Of a stretch of 64,000 nt of DNA, positions 50,512-58,295 are shown in pieces (the first letter of the stretch is position 1; each line of letters begins with the position of its first letter). The stretch is from NCBI GenBank assembly GCA_035471785.1, contig DATIPQ010000086.1:1-64000 (forward strand). The letters are read 5' to 3'. A model generated the notes under the pieces. The model was not told the origin of the DNA and searched no databases. It saw only the letters and a program-made list of their open reading frames with translations. The stretch is from Acidobacteriota bacterium. GTDB taxonomy: Bacteria; Acidobacteriota; UBA6911; RPQK01; DATIPO01. A program made the position numbers and the translations under genes.

Positions 50512-52314
50512 ATGATGAGGAAAGGACCGAACGGTCCCGCCCGCCGCGCACCTCAGAAATTCGCGGCAAAAGGGACCATCCGTACCTGGTACGCCTTGCT
50601 GGCGGCCGTGCTGCTGGCAACGGCGATGAACGTGGGTTGCAACAGGGGGGCTTCTGCTCAAGGACCTGTTTTTCGGGTTTCGTTCTCTGAAGAACTGGAA
50701 TCCGAAACCCTGGACGGCCGGCTCTTGGTGCTGCTCTCCCAGGACGACAGCGCCGAGCCGCGATTTCAGATCTCGGACGGAGCCTCCACTCAGATCGTCT
50801 TCGGCATGGACGTGGAAGGACTGGCGCCCGGGGTGGCGGCGCAAGTCGATTCCGAGACGTCCTTCGGTTATCCCATCCACAGTCTAGGCGACTTGCCCGA
50901 GGGCGAGTACATCGTGCAGGCGCTGCTGCACCGCTACGAGACCTTCCAGCGCTCCGACGGGCACACCGTCAAGCTGCCCATGGACCGGGGAGAAGGACAG
51001 CAGTGGAACCGGGCTCCGGGAAACCTGCTCTCCCAGCCGGCCACCCTGCAAGTAGCGACCGGCGGCCTGATCGAGATCGAACTCGACCAGAAGATCCCGC
51101 CCATTCCCGATCCGCCCGATACCGAGTGGGTCAAGCACGTCAAAATCAGGAGCGAACTGCTGAGCGAGTTTTGGGGACGCGACATGTACCTGGGCGCCCA
51201 CGTGTTGCTGCCCAAGGGATTCGACGAGCACCCCGAGGTCCGCTACCCGCTCATCATCAACCACGGGCACTTTCCCCACGATTTCGGGGGATTCCGCCCC
51301 CAGCCGCCCGATCCCGACCTGGAACCCGACTACAGCGAGCGCTTCGGAGTGGAGGGCTACAACCGCATCGTGCAGCAAGCCGCCCACCAGTTCTACCTCG
51401 ACTGGACGGGTCCCGACTTTCCCCGCTGGCTCATCATCGAGATCCAGCACGCCAATCCCTATTACGACGATTCCTACGCCGTCAACTCGGCCAACGTCGG
51501 GCCCTACGGCGATGCCATCACCCACGAACTGGTCCCCTACATCGAAGAACGGTTCCGGGGCATCGGAGAAGGCTGGGCGCGCTTCCTCTACGGCGGATCC
51601 ACCGGCGGATGGGAAGCCCTGGCGGCCCAGATCTTCTATCCCCAGGAATACAACGGCGCCTTCGGAGCCTGTCCCGATCCCATCGACTTCCGCGCCTATA
51701 CCCTGGTCAACATCTATGAGGACGAGAACGCCTACTACGACGTGCAGCAGTGGAAACGGGTGCCGCGTCCCGGCCACCGCGACTACCTGGGACGCGTCAA
51801 CGCTACCCTGGAGCAGATGAATCATCGGGAATTGGCGCTGGGAAGCAATAGCCGTTCGGGACAGCAGTGGGACATCTGGGAGGCCGTTTACAGTCCGGTG
51901 GGCGAAGACGGATACCCCCAGCGCATCTGGAATAAGCTTAGCGGCGAAATCGACCCCCAGGTCGCCCTGCAGTGGCGCGACAACTACGACCTGCGCTACA
52001 TCCTGGAGCGTGATTGGGACACGCTGGGTCCAATGCTGCAAGGCAAACTCCACATCTACTGCGGCGATATGGACAACTACTATCTCAACAACGCCGTCTA
52101 CTTGATGGAGGATTTCCTGGCCAAGACCAGCGATCCTCACTACGATGGGGAAGTTACCTACGGTGACCGGGCCGAACACTGCTGGAACGGCGATCCGACC
52201 CGTCCCAACCACCTCTCTCGACTTCGTTACCACCAGATGTACGTGGAGAAGATTCTTCGGCGCATCGAAGCGTCCGCTCCTCCCGGCGCTGACTTGACAA
52301 GTTGGCGATACTGA
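50512..52314 (+). CDS. secreted alpha/beta-hydrolase-fold esterase-like protein
   Basis: The 600-residue protein has a lipoprotein-type signal (LLAAVLLATAMNVGCN, Cys at about residue 43). An N-terminal beta domain (about 50-190, FRVSFSEELESETLDGRL) precedes an esterase domain: LLPKGFDEHPEVRYPLIINHGHFPHD, then a catalytic Ser in FLYGGSTGGWEALAAQ and a late YGDRAEHCWNGDP that may supply the His. The layout is that of the Esterase-D-like putative esterases (PF00756 type). It would act on an ester or acyl substrate in the periplasm. ATG 50512 and 50515 are both possible; no strong ribosome binding site separates them. Confidence 0.8.
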   Translation: MMRKGPNGPARRAPQKFAAKGTIRTWYALLAAVLLATAMNVGCNRGASAQGPVFRVSFSEELESETLDGRLLVLLSQDDSAEPRFQISDGASTQIVFGMDVEGLAPGVAAQVDSETSFGYPIHSLGDLPEGEYIVQALLHRYETFQRSDGHTVKLPMDRGEGQQWNRAPGNLLSQPATLQVATGGLIEIELDQKIPPIPDPPDTEWVKHVKIRSELLSEFWGRDMYLGAHVLLPKGFDEHPEVRYPLIINHGHFPHDFGGFRPQPPDPDLEPDYSERFGVEGYNRIVQQAAHQFYLDWTGPDFPRWLIIEIQHANPYYDDSYAVNSANVGPYGDAITHELVPYIEERFRGIGEGWARFLYGGSTGGWEALAAQIFYPQEYNGAFGACPDPIDFRAYTLVNIYEDENAYYDVQQWKRVPRPGHRDYLGRVNATLEQMNHRELALGSNSRSGQQWDIWEAVYSPVGEDGYPQRIWNKLSGEIDPQVALQWRDNYDLRYILERDWDTLGPMLQGKLHIYCGDMDNYYLNNAVYLMEDFLAKTSDPHYDGEVTYGDRAEHCWNGDPTRPNHLSRLRYHQMYVEKILRRIEASAPPGADLTSWRY

Positions 52315-52353
52315 GTTGCAAAAACAAACAATAATTTCTATTTAAAAATAAGT

Positions 52354-52382
52354 TTGACGAAGGGCCCGACTGTCATTACAAT
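52354..52382 (+). promoter_or_regulatory. sigma-70-type promoter of the 64-residue ORF
   Basis: TTGACG (52354-52359) and TACAAT (52377-52382) are separated by exactly 17 bp. An AT-rich stretch (about 52320-52350) precedes the -35 box, like an UP element. The predicted start, about 52389, is 3 nt before ATG 52392, so the transcript would be nearly leaderless. Confidence 0.65.
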
Positions 52383-52391
52383 GCGCGTTTC

Positions 52392-52586
52392 ATGATCTTC
52401 GCCTGGATCATCATCATTTGGGTCGTGGCTGCCCTGCTCTACGGCGTCTTCTCCATCAAGCGTCAGGCACGGCGGGGAACTTCTGCGCCCTCCATCCTCG
52501 CGGCTCCCCCGAAAACCGGGGAGGAAAGCAAAGAGTCCCCTGAACATGCTGAGTCGCCGCCCCAAGATGTGGATGACGAGGCCTGA
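52392..52586 (+). CDS. small single-span membrane protein
   Basis: The 64-residue protein starts MIFAWIIIIWVVAALLYGVF, one membrane span, followed by SIKRQARRG and a Pro/Glu/Ser-rich cytoplasmic or periplasmic tail. A consensus promoter directly upstream supports it as real despite the lack of a Shine-Dalgarno. I do not recognise the family. Confidence 0.6.
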   Translation: MIFAWIIIIWVVAALLYGVFSIKRQARRGTSAPSILAAPPKTGEESKESPEHAESPPQDVDDEA

Positions 52587-52681
52587 GCCGGGGCGCTCGA
52601 CCGCTGTTCCCGATATTCCTGAAACCATTGACCCGCTGGCGGCGTTGCATGTTGCGAAGGAAAGGATCTGACTTGAGGACG

Positions 52682-53821
52682 ATGAAGGTTTTGGGCGCAA
52701 TGACCGCCTGGCTGGTTTCGGTTTCATTGACGGCCTCGCTGGAGGCTCACGATTTTCGACTGACCGAATCGCAACTGCATCTGGGCCGCCAGCAATTCGT
52801 GGCGAGCATGATCTGCGACCTGGACGCACTGGCGCTGGGTGCCAGCCAGGAGGCCGATTCGGCGCTTCTCAAAGAGCGCTTGAGCGCCCTTCCGCAGGTC
52901 GAGCTGGAGGAACGCCTCGACAATCTCCGGCAGCTTTTTCAGCGCCGCGTGCGAGTGCGTTTCGACGGCCGTCCCCAGGATTTCCAGGTGGATTTTCCCG
53001 ACTACGGGTCGCCTCATCTGGAGGACTCGGAGGAACCTACCCTGCTGGGAACCAGGGCGGTCCTGAGAGGGAGCATTCCGGAAGGGGCCGAGCAGGTCAG
53101 CTTTTTCGCCTCGCGAGCTTTTCCTCCCGTGCGGCTGGAGGTCTATCGCAGCGACGATGAAGTCCCCCTTACCCAGGGCGAGCCGCAGACGGTCTTGATC
53201 CTGCAGCGCGGAGCCCGTTCCCAGCCTCTGCCGCTGAGCGGACCCCTGGCGCCCTCGGGAACACTCGAGGTGGCGGGGCGCTACCTGGTGCTGGGCTTCT
53301 GGCACATCCTTCCCGAGGGACTCGACCACATCCTCTTCGTGCTGGGGCTCTTTTTGCCGTCCACCTCTTTTCGTCCCCTGCTCTTGCAGGTGACGGCCTT
53401 CACGGCGGCCCACACCTTGACGCTGGCGCTGTCGATCTACGACGTGGTTTCGCTGCCCCCGCGTCCGGTGGAAACCCTGATCGCCCTCTCCATCGTCTAC
53501 GTGGCGGTGGAGAACCTGCTGACTTCGAAGCTCAAGCCCTGGCGGGTGGGCGTGGTCTTTGCTTTCGGGCTGCTGCATGGACTGGGATTCGCGGGAGTGT
53601 TGCGCGAGTTGGGATTGCCCCAGGAGGAGTATTTGCCCGCCTTGCTCTCGTTCAATGTGGGCGTTGAGTTGGGGCAATTAGCCGTTATTCTGGGTGCCTT
53701 CCTGGTGGTGGGATGGATGCGCCACCGCCCCGATTATCGTAGGAGCATCGTGATCCCCGGGTCGCTCGGCATTGCCTTGCTGGGACTCTACTGGGCCGCG
53801 GAGCGGGGATTGGGCCTATAG
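52682..53821 (+). CDS. HupE/UreJ-type membrane protein
   Basis: A signal peptide (GAMTAWLVSVSLTASLEAHD) is followed by an N-terminal beta-rich extracytoplasmic domain to about residue 215. Six or seven spans of the HupE/UreJ_2 type follow. The signature is GFWHILPEGLDHILFVLGLF, then FTAAHTLTLALSIYDVVSLP, FGLLHGLGFAGVLRELGLP and FNVGVELGQLAVI, with conserved His in the first, second and third that probably bind nickel or cobalt. The family includes putative Ni/Co permeases. The substrate is not fixed here. ATG 52682 begins the signal; ATG 52649 and 52628 are in frame upstream. A terminator follows. Confidence 0.85.
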   Translation: MKVLGAMTAWLVSVSLTASLEAHDFRLTESQLHLGRQQFVASMICDLDALALGASQEADSALLKERLSALPQVELEERLDNLRQLFQRRVRVRFDGRPQDFQVDFPDYGSPHLEDSEEPTLLGTRAVLRGSIPEGAEQVSFFASRAFPPVRLEVYRSDDEVPLTQGEPQTVLILQRGARSQPLPLSGPLAPSGTLEVAGRYLVLGFWHILPEGLDHILFVLGLFLPSTSFRPLLLQVTAFTAAHTLTLALSIYDVVSLPPRPVETLIALSIVYVAVENLLTSKLKPWRVGVVFAFGLLHGLGFAGVLRELGLPQEEYLPALLSFNVGVELGQLAVILGAFLVVGWMRHRPDYRRSIVIPGSLGIALLGLYWAAERGLGL

Positions 53822-53837
53822 CGGCGTGAGGTTATTC

Positions 53838-53858
53838 AACCCCTTCAGGGTTGGTTTT
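53838..53858 (+). terminator. rho-independent terminator after the HupE gene
   Basis: CAACCC (53838-53843), loop TTCA, GGGTTG (53848-53853), followed by GTTTT. The stem has 6 bp and starts 17 bp after the stop codon. Confidence 0.65.
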
Positions 53859-53865
53859 CCCGCAA

Positions 53866-54290
53866 CTCTGGACCCAGGGTTCTGCCCTCGCCGCGCTTCG
53901 CTTGCCGCGGGCGGCACCCTGGGCTAGCGAATCGCTCGCCTTCAGCGAGCCCGGACTTGTACTTAACCACTGGGCTGGTGCCGCCGGCCATAGATTCTGA
54001 GCCAGGGCCCTCCGTTTCTTGTCCCAAAAGGGCCGGATTCGCTAGCCCCTTCTTTCACCGAGGCTACAGGCGGCGAGGCAAGGCTTCGGAGGACAGGCAG
54101 GAAAGGTGTTAAAGTCAAGCACCAGCTCCCTGAAGGGGAGCGATTCGCTAGCCCAGGGTCAGCCCCGGCGAGCGCTAGCGAGACGGCGGCGCCACCCTGG
54201 GTTTAGACGGCAAAGGTCCGAACGCTGAAAGCGTGGGATAACGCCACAGGGTGGCTCAAAAGTTCTGACGCACTGCAGTAGTTCCCGCGG
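53866..54290. repeat. dispersed intergenic repeat, inverted partial copy plus full copy B
   Basis: From about 53866 to 53978 the sequence is the reverse complement of the central part of the repeat at 20.95-21.2 kb (ACCCAGGGTT, GGGCGGCACCCTGGGCTAGC, AATCGCTCGCC, TTCAGCGAG). From about 53983 to 54272 it is a direct full copy, including CCCAGGGTCAGCCCCG, GACGGCGGCGCCACCCTGGG, GCTGAAAGCGTGGGATAACG. The two lie head to head within the 547-bp gap (53822-54368). No gene is seen in either. Confidence 0.75.
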
Positions 54291-54368
54291 CGCCGTTCCC
54301 CGCCCGCCTTGCCTGGTCGGCGAGATGGGTTTAGCATAGCCGGCGACTTTCCATTAAGGAGACCCCCG

Positions 54369-55199
54369 ATGGCTAAGAAAGGCAACCCTGATCCTGCCCA
54401 AGAGAATTCCAGAGGATCCCTGTACCGTTTCTACGTCCGCTGGCGGGGGCCTGCTCTTTTGGTCTTGGCAGTATTGTGGGGAGCTCTGATCTATTATCGC
54501 TACCTGCTGGAGCCGGCTTGGTCCGCCGGTACCTTAAGCGGCCTTCAGGCCTTGCTGGGAGGGCTGGTATTGCTGGCCGCCCTCCTCTATGTGCTTCCAT
54601 CGGCTCTCTCTCCGGCGAGTGGAGTTGCGGCGAAGGCCAAGAAAGAGCGGGACAAGAGCCAATCCGGCACCGCTCCAGGATACGCTTTTCCCCAGGCCAA
54701 TACAGTCGGAATCGGGCTTTTTCTGGTCCTCATCAGCCTCGCCTTTGTTGCTGGGTTATTCGTAGTCATGGCCCGCCACGAACCCCTGTTGGCGTCGCTC
54801 AATCTGACTCAGGGCTCGGGCCAGTTGCAAGCCCAGCGTCTGCAACTTCAGGACGCCATGATCGCCATGCTGGCGGCCGGGATCGGATCCTGCATATCCA
54901 CCCTTCTGGCCTACCTCAAGCACGCCAGCTCACTGCGGGACTTCGACCCGGCCTACACCCCTTGGTACCTTTGCCGCCCTCTGATGGGCGTGATGCTGGG
55001 ACTGGTCTTTTATTTTTTGCTCAAGGGCGGCTTCTTGGCCACCGTCAACGCTTCCGGTGACGCCGACGTGGGCGACTTCAACGACTGGGGCCTGGCCGGC
55101 ATCAGCGCGCTGGTAGGACTGTTTACCAAGAACGCCGTAGAGAAACTGGGCGAGGTCTTTCAAACGCTTTTTCGCTCCCGCGATCAAGATGGAGACTAG
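54369..55199 (+). CDS. membrane protein, four spans, conserved hypothetical
   Basis: The 276-residue protein has four probable spans: a first one (ALLVLAVLWGALIYYRYLL), LLGGLVLLAALLYVLP, GIGLFLVLISLAFVAGLFVVM, and a double C-terminal set (MIAMLAAGIGSCISTLLAYL, PLMGVMLGLVFYFLLKGGFL). A charged C-terminal tail (AVEKLGEVFQTLFRSRDQDGD) is cytoplasmic. An AAGGAG lies 8 nt before ATG 54369; an in-frame ATG at 54309 is unlikely. I do not recognise the family. The tat genes follow on the same strand. Confidence 0.65.
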   Translation: MAKKGNPDPAQENSRGSLYRFYVRWRGPALLVLAVLWGALIYYRYLLEPAWSAGTLSGLQALLGGLVLLAALLYVLPSALSPASGVAAKAKKERDKSQSGTAPGYAFPQANTVGIGLFLVLISLAFVAGLFVVMARHEPLLASLNLTQGSGQLQAQRLQLQDAMIAMLAAGIGSCISTLLAYLKHASSLRDFDPAYTPWYLCRPLMGVMLGLVFYFLLKGGFLATVNASGDADVGDFNDWGLAGISALVGLFTKNAVEKLGEVFQTLFRSRDQDGD

Positions 55200-55221
55200 C
55201 CACCCATAAAGCTCCTGCCAA

Positions 55222-55250
55222 TTGACTGCGCAGGCCCTTAGATATTAGAC
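55222..55250 (+). promoter_or_regulatory. putative promoter of the tat genes
   Basis: TTGACT (55222-55227) lies 17 bp before TTAGAC (55245-55250); an overlapping TATTAG (55243-55248) gives a 15-bp spacer. The start of tatA is 36 bp downstream. Confidence 0.35.
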
Positions 55251-55285
55251 TGTGGCTGGTCTGCAGATCTGGGAGAATGAGCTAA

Positions 55286-55579
55286 ATGGGCGGACTTGGA
55301 TTCGGTGAAATCGTCGTTATCTTCGTGGTGGCCCTGGTCATCTTCGGACCTCGAAAGCTTCCCGAACTGGGAAAGTCGCTGGGCAAGGGCCTGGCGGAGT
55401 TCAAGAAAGCCTCCAACGAGCTTCGGCGAACCTGGGAAGAAGAAGTCGAAGCCGAGAAAAAGCTTCTTGACGAGACCCTCGAGGAGCCCAAGAAGGTGTT
55501 TAAGGAGACGGCCGATCTGAGTTCTCTGACGGCTCAGGACACCTCCCGCAAGACGCCCCAAACTCCCAAGAGCGCCTGA
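55286..55579 (+). CDS. tatA: twin-arginine translocase subunit TatA/TatB family
   Basis: The 97-residue protein has one N-terminal span (FGEIVVIFVVALVIFGPRKLPELG) with the Tat FGP hinge, then an amphipathic helix (KSLGKGLAEFKKASNEL) and a charged coiled-coil tail (EEEVEAEKKLLDETLEE). This is the small pore-forming subunit of the Tat pathway, which exports folded proteins across the inner membrane. Which of TatA or TatB it serves is not decidable from sequence, since Acidobacteriota often have TatA only. TatC follows 17 bp downstream. Confidence 0.92.
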   Translation: MGGLGFGEIVVIFVVALVIFGPRKLPELGKSLGKGLAEFKKASNELRRTWEEEVEAEKKLLDETLEEPKKVFKETADLSSLTAQDTSRKTPQTPKSA

Positions 55580-55596
55580 TATGGCGCAAGAGCAGC

Positions 55597-56565
55597 ATGT
55601 CCAAACCCATCCCCCGCGGTTCCGCTTCTGATTCGTCCGGGGAGGAAGAATCTTCCGTCGAAGATCAGATCGATTCCATCTCCCAGCCGGTGGATCAAGA
55701 GCGCGCCTCCACCCGTGATTCCGCGCCCCCTCCCCCACGCCGCGCTTCCTCCGCATCTTCCTCGGGGGAGGGAGGAGAGGAGGATGAGGAGGGGGAAGAG
55801 GAACTCGGCGGACGCATGAGCTTTCTGGAGCACTTGGACGAACTGCGCAAGCGTATTATTTTCAGCTTTTTGGCCGTGATGATCGCTTTCGGCGCCTGCT
55901 TCGTCTTCCGCGAGCAGATCTTCGACTTCCTGCAGCAGCCCATCACCCGGGTCCTCATCGACCGCGGAATGGAACCCAAGCTCAATTTCATCAAGCCCAC
56001 CGACGCATTCACCATCTACCTCAAGGTCTGCGTGGTGGCGGGCACCTTCCTGGCGGCCCCTTTCCTGGTTTGGCAGGTCTGGCTCTTCATCGCTCCGGGA
56101 CTCTACCGCCGCGAGAAAGCCTTCGCCATTCCCTTTCTGCTCAGCGCCACCACGCTCTTTCTGGCCGGAGGCGCCCTGGCCTACTACCTGATCCTGCCCG
56201 CCGGACTGCATTTTCTGGTCAACGAAATGGGGGCGAAGTTCAACCCTATCCTGACCGCCATCGACTTCTTCAACTTCGAGCTGATCATCATTCTCGGTAT
56301 GGGAGTGGTCTTTCAGATGCCCATCATCGTGGCCTTTCTCTCCATTTTCGGCATGGTCACGCCGGGCTTCCTCTTCCGCAACTTCCGTTACGCTTTCCTC
56401 ATTATCACTATCGTGGCCGCCGTCGCGTCGCCGACTCCCGACGCCCTCAATCTCTTTTTCTGGGTGGCTCCCATGGTGCTGCTCTATGTCCTCAGCATCG
56501 GGGTTTCCTGGATCTTCCAGCGGCGCCGCAAGAAAAAGCTGGCCGAGGCCCTGGGAGAGGACTAA
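55597..56565 (+). CDS. tatC: twin-arginine translocase subunit TatC with acidic N-terminal extension
   Basis: TatC recognises the twin-arginine signal and docks the substrate. After an unusual 73-residue extension (Ser/Pro-rich, then GGEEDEEGEEELGG) the canonical protein begins with MSFLEHLDELRKRIIFSF, whose L-EHL-ELR motif is diagnostic. Six spans follow, with the Phe/Pro-rich IKPTDAFTIYLKV, the FLVWQVWLFIAPGLYRREK motif and the ASPTPDALNLFFWVAPM turn. The core has about 250 residues, the usual size. An alternative start at Met74 would give the standard protein, but the frame is open and lies 17 bp after tatA. Confidence 0.93.
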   Translation: MSKPIPRGSASDSSGEEESSVEDQIDSISQPVDQERASTRDSAPPPPRRASSASSSGEGGEEDEEGEEELGGRMSFLEHLDELRKRIIFSFLAVMIAFGACFVFREQIFDFLQQPITRVLIDRGMEPKLNFIKPTDAFTIYLKVCVVAGTFLAAPFLVWQVWLFIAPGLYRREKAFAIPFLLSATTLFLAGGALAYYLILPAGLHFLVNEMGAKFNPILTAIDFFNFELIIILGMGVVFQMPIIVAFLSIFGMVTPGFLFRNFRYAFLIITIVAAVASPTPDALNLFFWVAPMVLLYVLSIGVSWIFQRRRKKKLAEALGED

Positions 56566-56636
56566 AAGGCCCCCGCGCTGGCCCGAAAGGTCGCTTTCCC
56601 TTGGCTGCGGCCTAGAATTGCGCCATCATAAGGGCC

Positions 56637-57482
56637 ATGAACTGGTTCAATTCCTTGGATAGCGTGGTTCGTCTGCAACAGATCCTTTCATGGGTGGGGG
56701 TGGTTTCGGCGCTTCTGGCGGCCGTTTGCGGAGTGCTTGCCTACTACCTCAACAATCAGGCGCGGAGCCTACAGGCCCGGCCGGCTGAAGAGCAGGTGAC
56801 CGAAGGCGCCGAGACTCCCTTGCCGCAACTGTCTCAAGAAGAGGCCGATCAGCAGCCGCAAGAGGAGGCAGACGCTGAAGAAGCCGGTCTGGATGAAGGA
56901 GAGGCGGCCCGCCTGCGGGAGCGCATCGAGGAACTGCAGTCCCAGCTCGAGCAGGTCGGGTTTGAGGCCGGTCAGGACCGCGCCGAGGTTGAGCAGATCC
57001 GCTCCCAACTGGCCGGCCTGCGCCAGCGCAATGCCGACCTGGAAGCCCGGGCCGAAGAGGCGGAAGGGGCCGCCGAGCAGGCCCAGGCGGCACTTGCGGC
57101 TCTGCAGCGGGCCGAAGAAGAGCAGGGAGCCATTCCCGACGATGAAGAAGAGAAATTCATGCGGGCCATGGCAGGCAAACCGACGGGTCCGGTCGATATC
57201 GTGGCTGTGGCCGGACTGGATGATTCCCGCCGGACCGCTGAAGAGTTGCAGGCCCTGATGGAGAGAGCCGGATGGCGACAGGTGCAGGTGCGCGAAGCGC
57301 AGTTTCAAGGCGTGCCCGAGGGACTGTACATGGTCGTCCACAGTCAGGAGACCATGCCCGAATACGCGGCCGCCTTGGCGATAGGACTGGCCATCATCGA
57401 TCTGATGCCCATGCCGGCCCGGGTCAAGACCAACGAGGGCAAGGAACCGGGTTACTTGGGAATCGTTGTGGGAAGCCGCTGA
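56637..57482 (+). CDS. membrane-anchored coiled-coil protein
   Basis: The 281-residue protein has one N-terminal span (QQILSWVGVVSALLAAVCGVLAYYL) and a long Glu/Gln/Ala coiled coil (about 35-175; LRERIEELQSQLEQV, EQIRSQLAGLRQR). The C-terminal domain of about 100 residues (VDIVAVAGLDDSRRTAEEL, AGWRQVQVREAQFQGVPEGLYMVV, AAALAIGLAIIDLMPMP) is alpha/beta. It could be an envelope scaffold. I do not recognise a family. TAGAAT lies 20 nt before the ATG. Confidence 0.65.
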   Translation: MNWFNSLDSVVRLQQILSWVGVVSALLAAVCGVLAYYLNNQARSLQARPAEEQVTEGAETPLPQLSQEEADQQPQEEADAEEAGLDEGEAARLRERIEELQSQLEQVGFEAGQDRAEVEQIRSQLAGLRQRNADLEARAEEAEGAAEQAQAALAALQRAEEEQGAIPDDEEEKFMRAMAGKPTGPVDIVAVAGLDDSRRTAEELQALMERAGWRQVQVREAQFQGVPEGLYMVVHSQETMPEYAAALAIGLAIIDLMPMPARVKTNEGKEPGYLGIVVGSR

Positions 57483-57517
57483 TCAGCTGGCCGTCCGGAC
57501 GCAAAAGGGCAACGTGT

Positions 57518-57523
57518 ATACTG
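57518..57523 (+). promoter_or_regulatory. TATACT -10 element adjacent to the start codon
   Basis: TATACT ends 7 nt before ATG 57531, so transcription should start at or next to the start codon, which makes the mRNA leaderless. No -35 hexamer is obvious. Confidence 0.45.
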
Positions 57524-57530
57524 GGTCTCG

Positions 57531-58235
57531 ATGAAAAGGCGCATCCTCCTCTGGCTTGTCCTGTCAGCGATTCTCGTCCCCACCTTGGCCGATAACGGGG
57601 AAACTCTCCGCAAGAGCTACCGGGAATGGACCGAAGAAGAGGCTGTGTGGGTGCTCAACGAGTCTCCCTGGGCCCGCCGCGAAACCTTCACGCAGGTGGT
57701 GGAGGGCGTGGGAAGCGGCGTGCGCGGCGAACGGGAGCTGTTCAGCACCTACTTCGTGCGCTTTCTTTCCGCACCCCCCATCCGCCAGGCCTATGTGCGC
57801 GTCCGCCAATTGCAGAACGGCTACGCCGGGATGGGCGATGTGGAAAGGCGGGATTTCGACCGCGGCAGCCGGCGCCTTCTCGATCTCGACGTGCGCCGCT
57901 GGATCGTGATCTCCCTGGCCTTCCGCTCCAACGAACCCGACCGGGAGCTTCGATTCAAGCAGCACTTTCAGGTACAGACGGTAGAAACCTTGCGCCGTAC
58001 CACAGCCCTCTCTACCCGCCTCTTCCCCAAACTGGAACCGGTGGCCTACTTCCCTCCCGCCGAAGACGGCGTGGGCGCCCGCTTCGTCTTCCCGCGCCGC
58101 GTCGACGGGGTGGAGGTCATATCGCCCGACGACGAAACGGTGAGCTTCGAAATCGAAGTCCCCGTGGCCACTCCTCGACTGCGTTCGCAGTTCCAAGTTC
58201 AGGAAATGAAGTTGGGCGGGCGTTTGCTGCACTGA
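57531..58235 (+). CDS. secreted hypothetical protein of an Acidobacteriota family
   Basis: The 234-residue protein has a signal peptide (RRILLWLVLSAILVPTLAD) and the pattern YREWTEEEAVWVLNESPWAR near the N-terminus, then TYFVRFLSAPPIRQAYVRVRQLQ, and a late VISPDDETVSFEIEVPV. W-x-x-E-E...LNxSPWA followed by VRFLSAxPIRxAxxR is a conserved motif set I associate with Acidobacteriota secreted proteins. Its role is unknown. It may act with the next gene, a TonB-receptor-like protein about 60 bp downstream. Confidence 0.6.
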   Translation: MKRRILLWLVLSAILVPTLADNGETLRKSYREWTEEEAVWVLNESPWARRETFTQVVEGVGSGVRGERELFSTYFVRFLSAPPIRQAYVRVRQLQNGYAGMGDVERRDFDRGSRRLLDLDVRRWIVISLAFRSNEPDRELRFKQHFQVQTVETLRRTTALSTRLFPKLEPVAYFPPAEDGVGARFVFPRRVDGVEVISPDDETVSFEIEVPVATPRLRSQFQVQEMKLGGRLLH

Positions 58236-58295
58236 TGCCCGCTCTCCCAGGTCGGGGTAATTAACGAAACGCCGACCGCCGATCAAGCGTTTAAG

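Noticed and set aside
50010-50690. 226-codon frame before and inside the esterase-like gene
   Set aside because: It has no signal, motif or ribosome binding site and overlaps the real gene in another frame; composition is Arg/Ser/Cys-rich.
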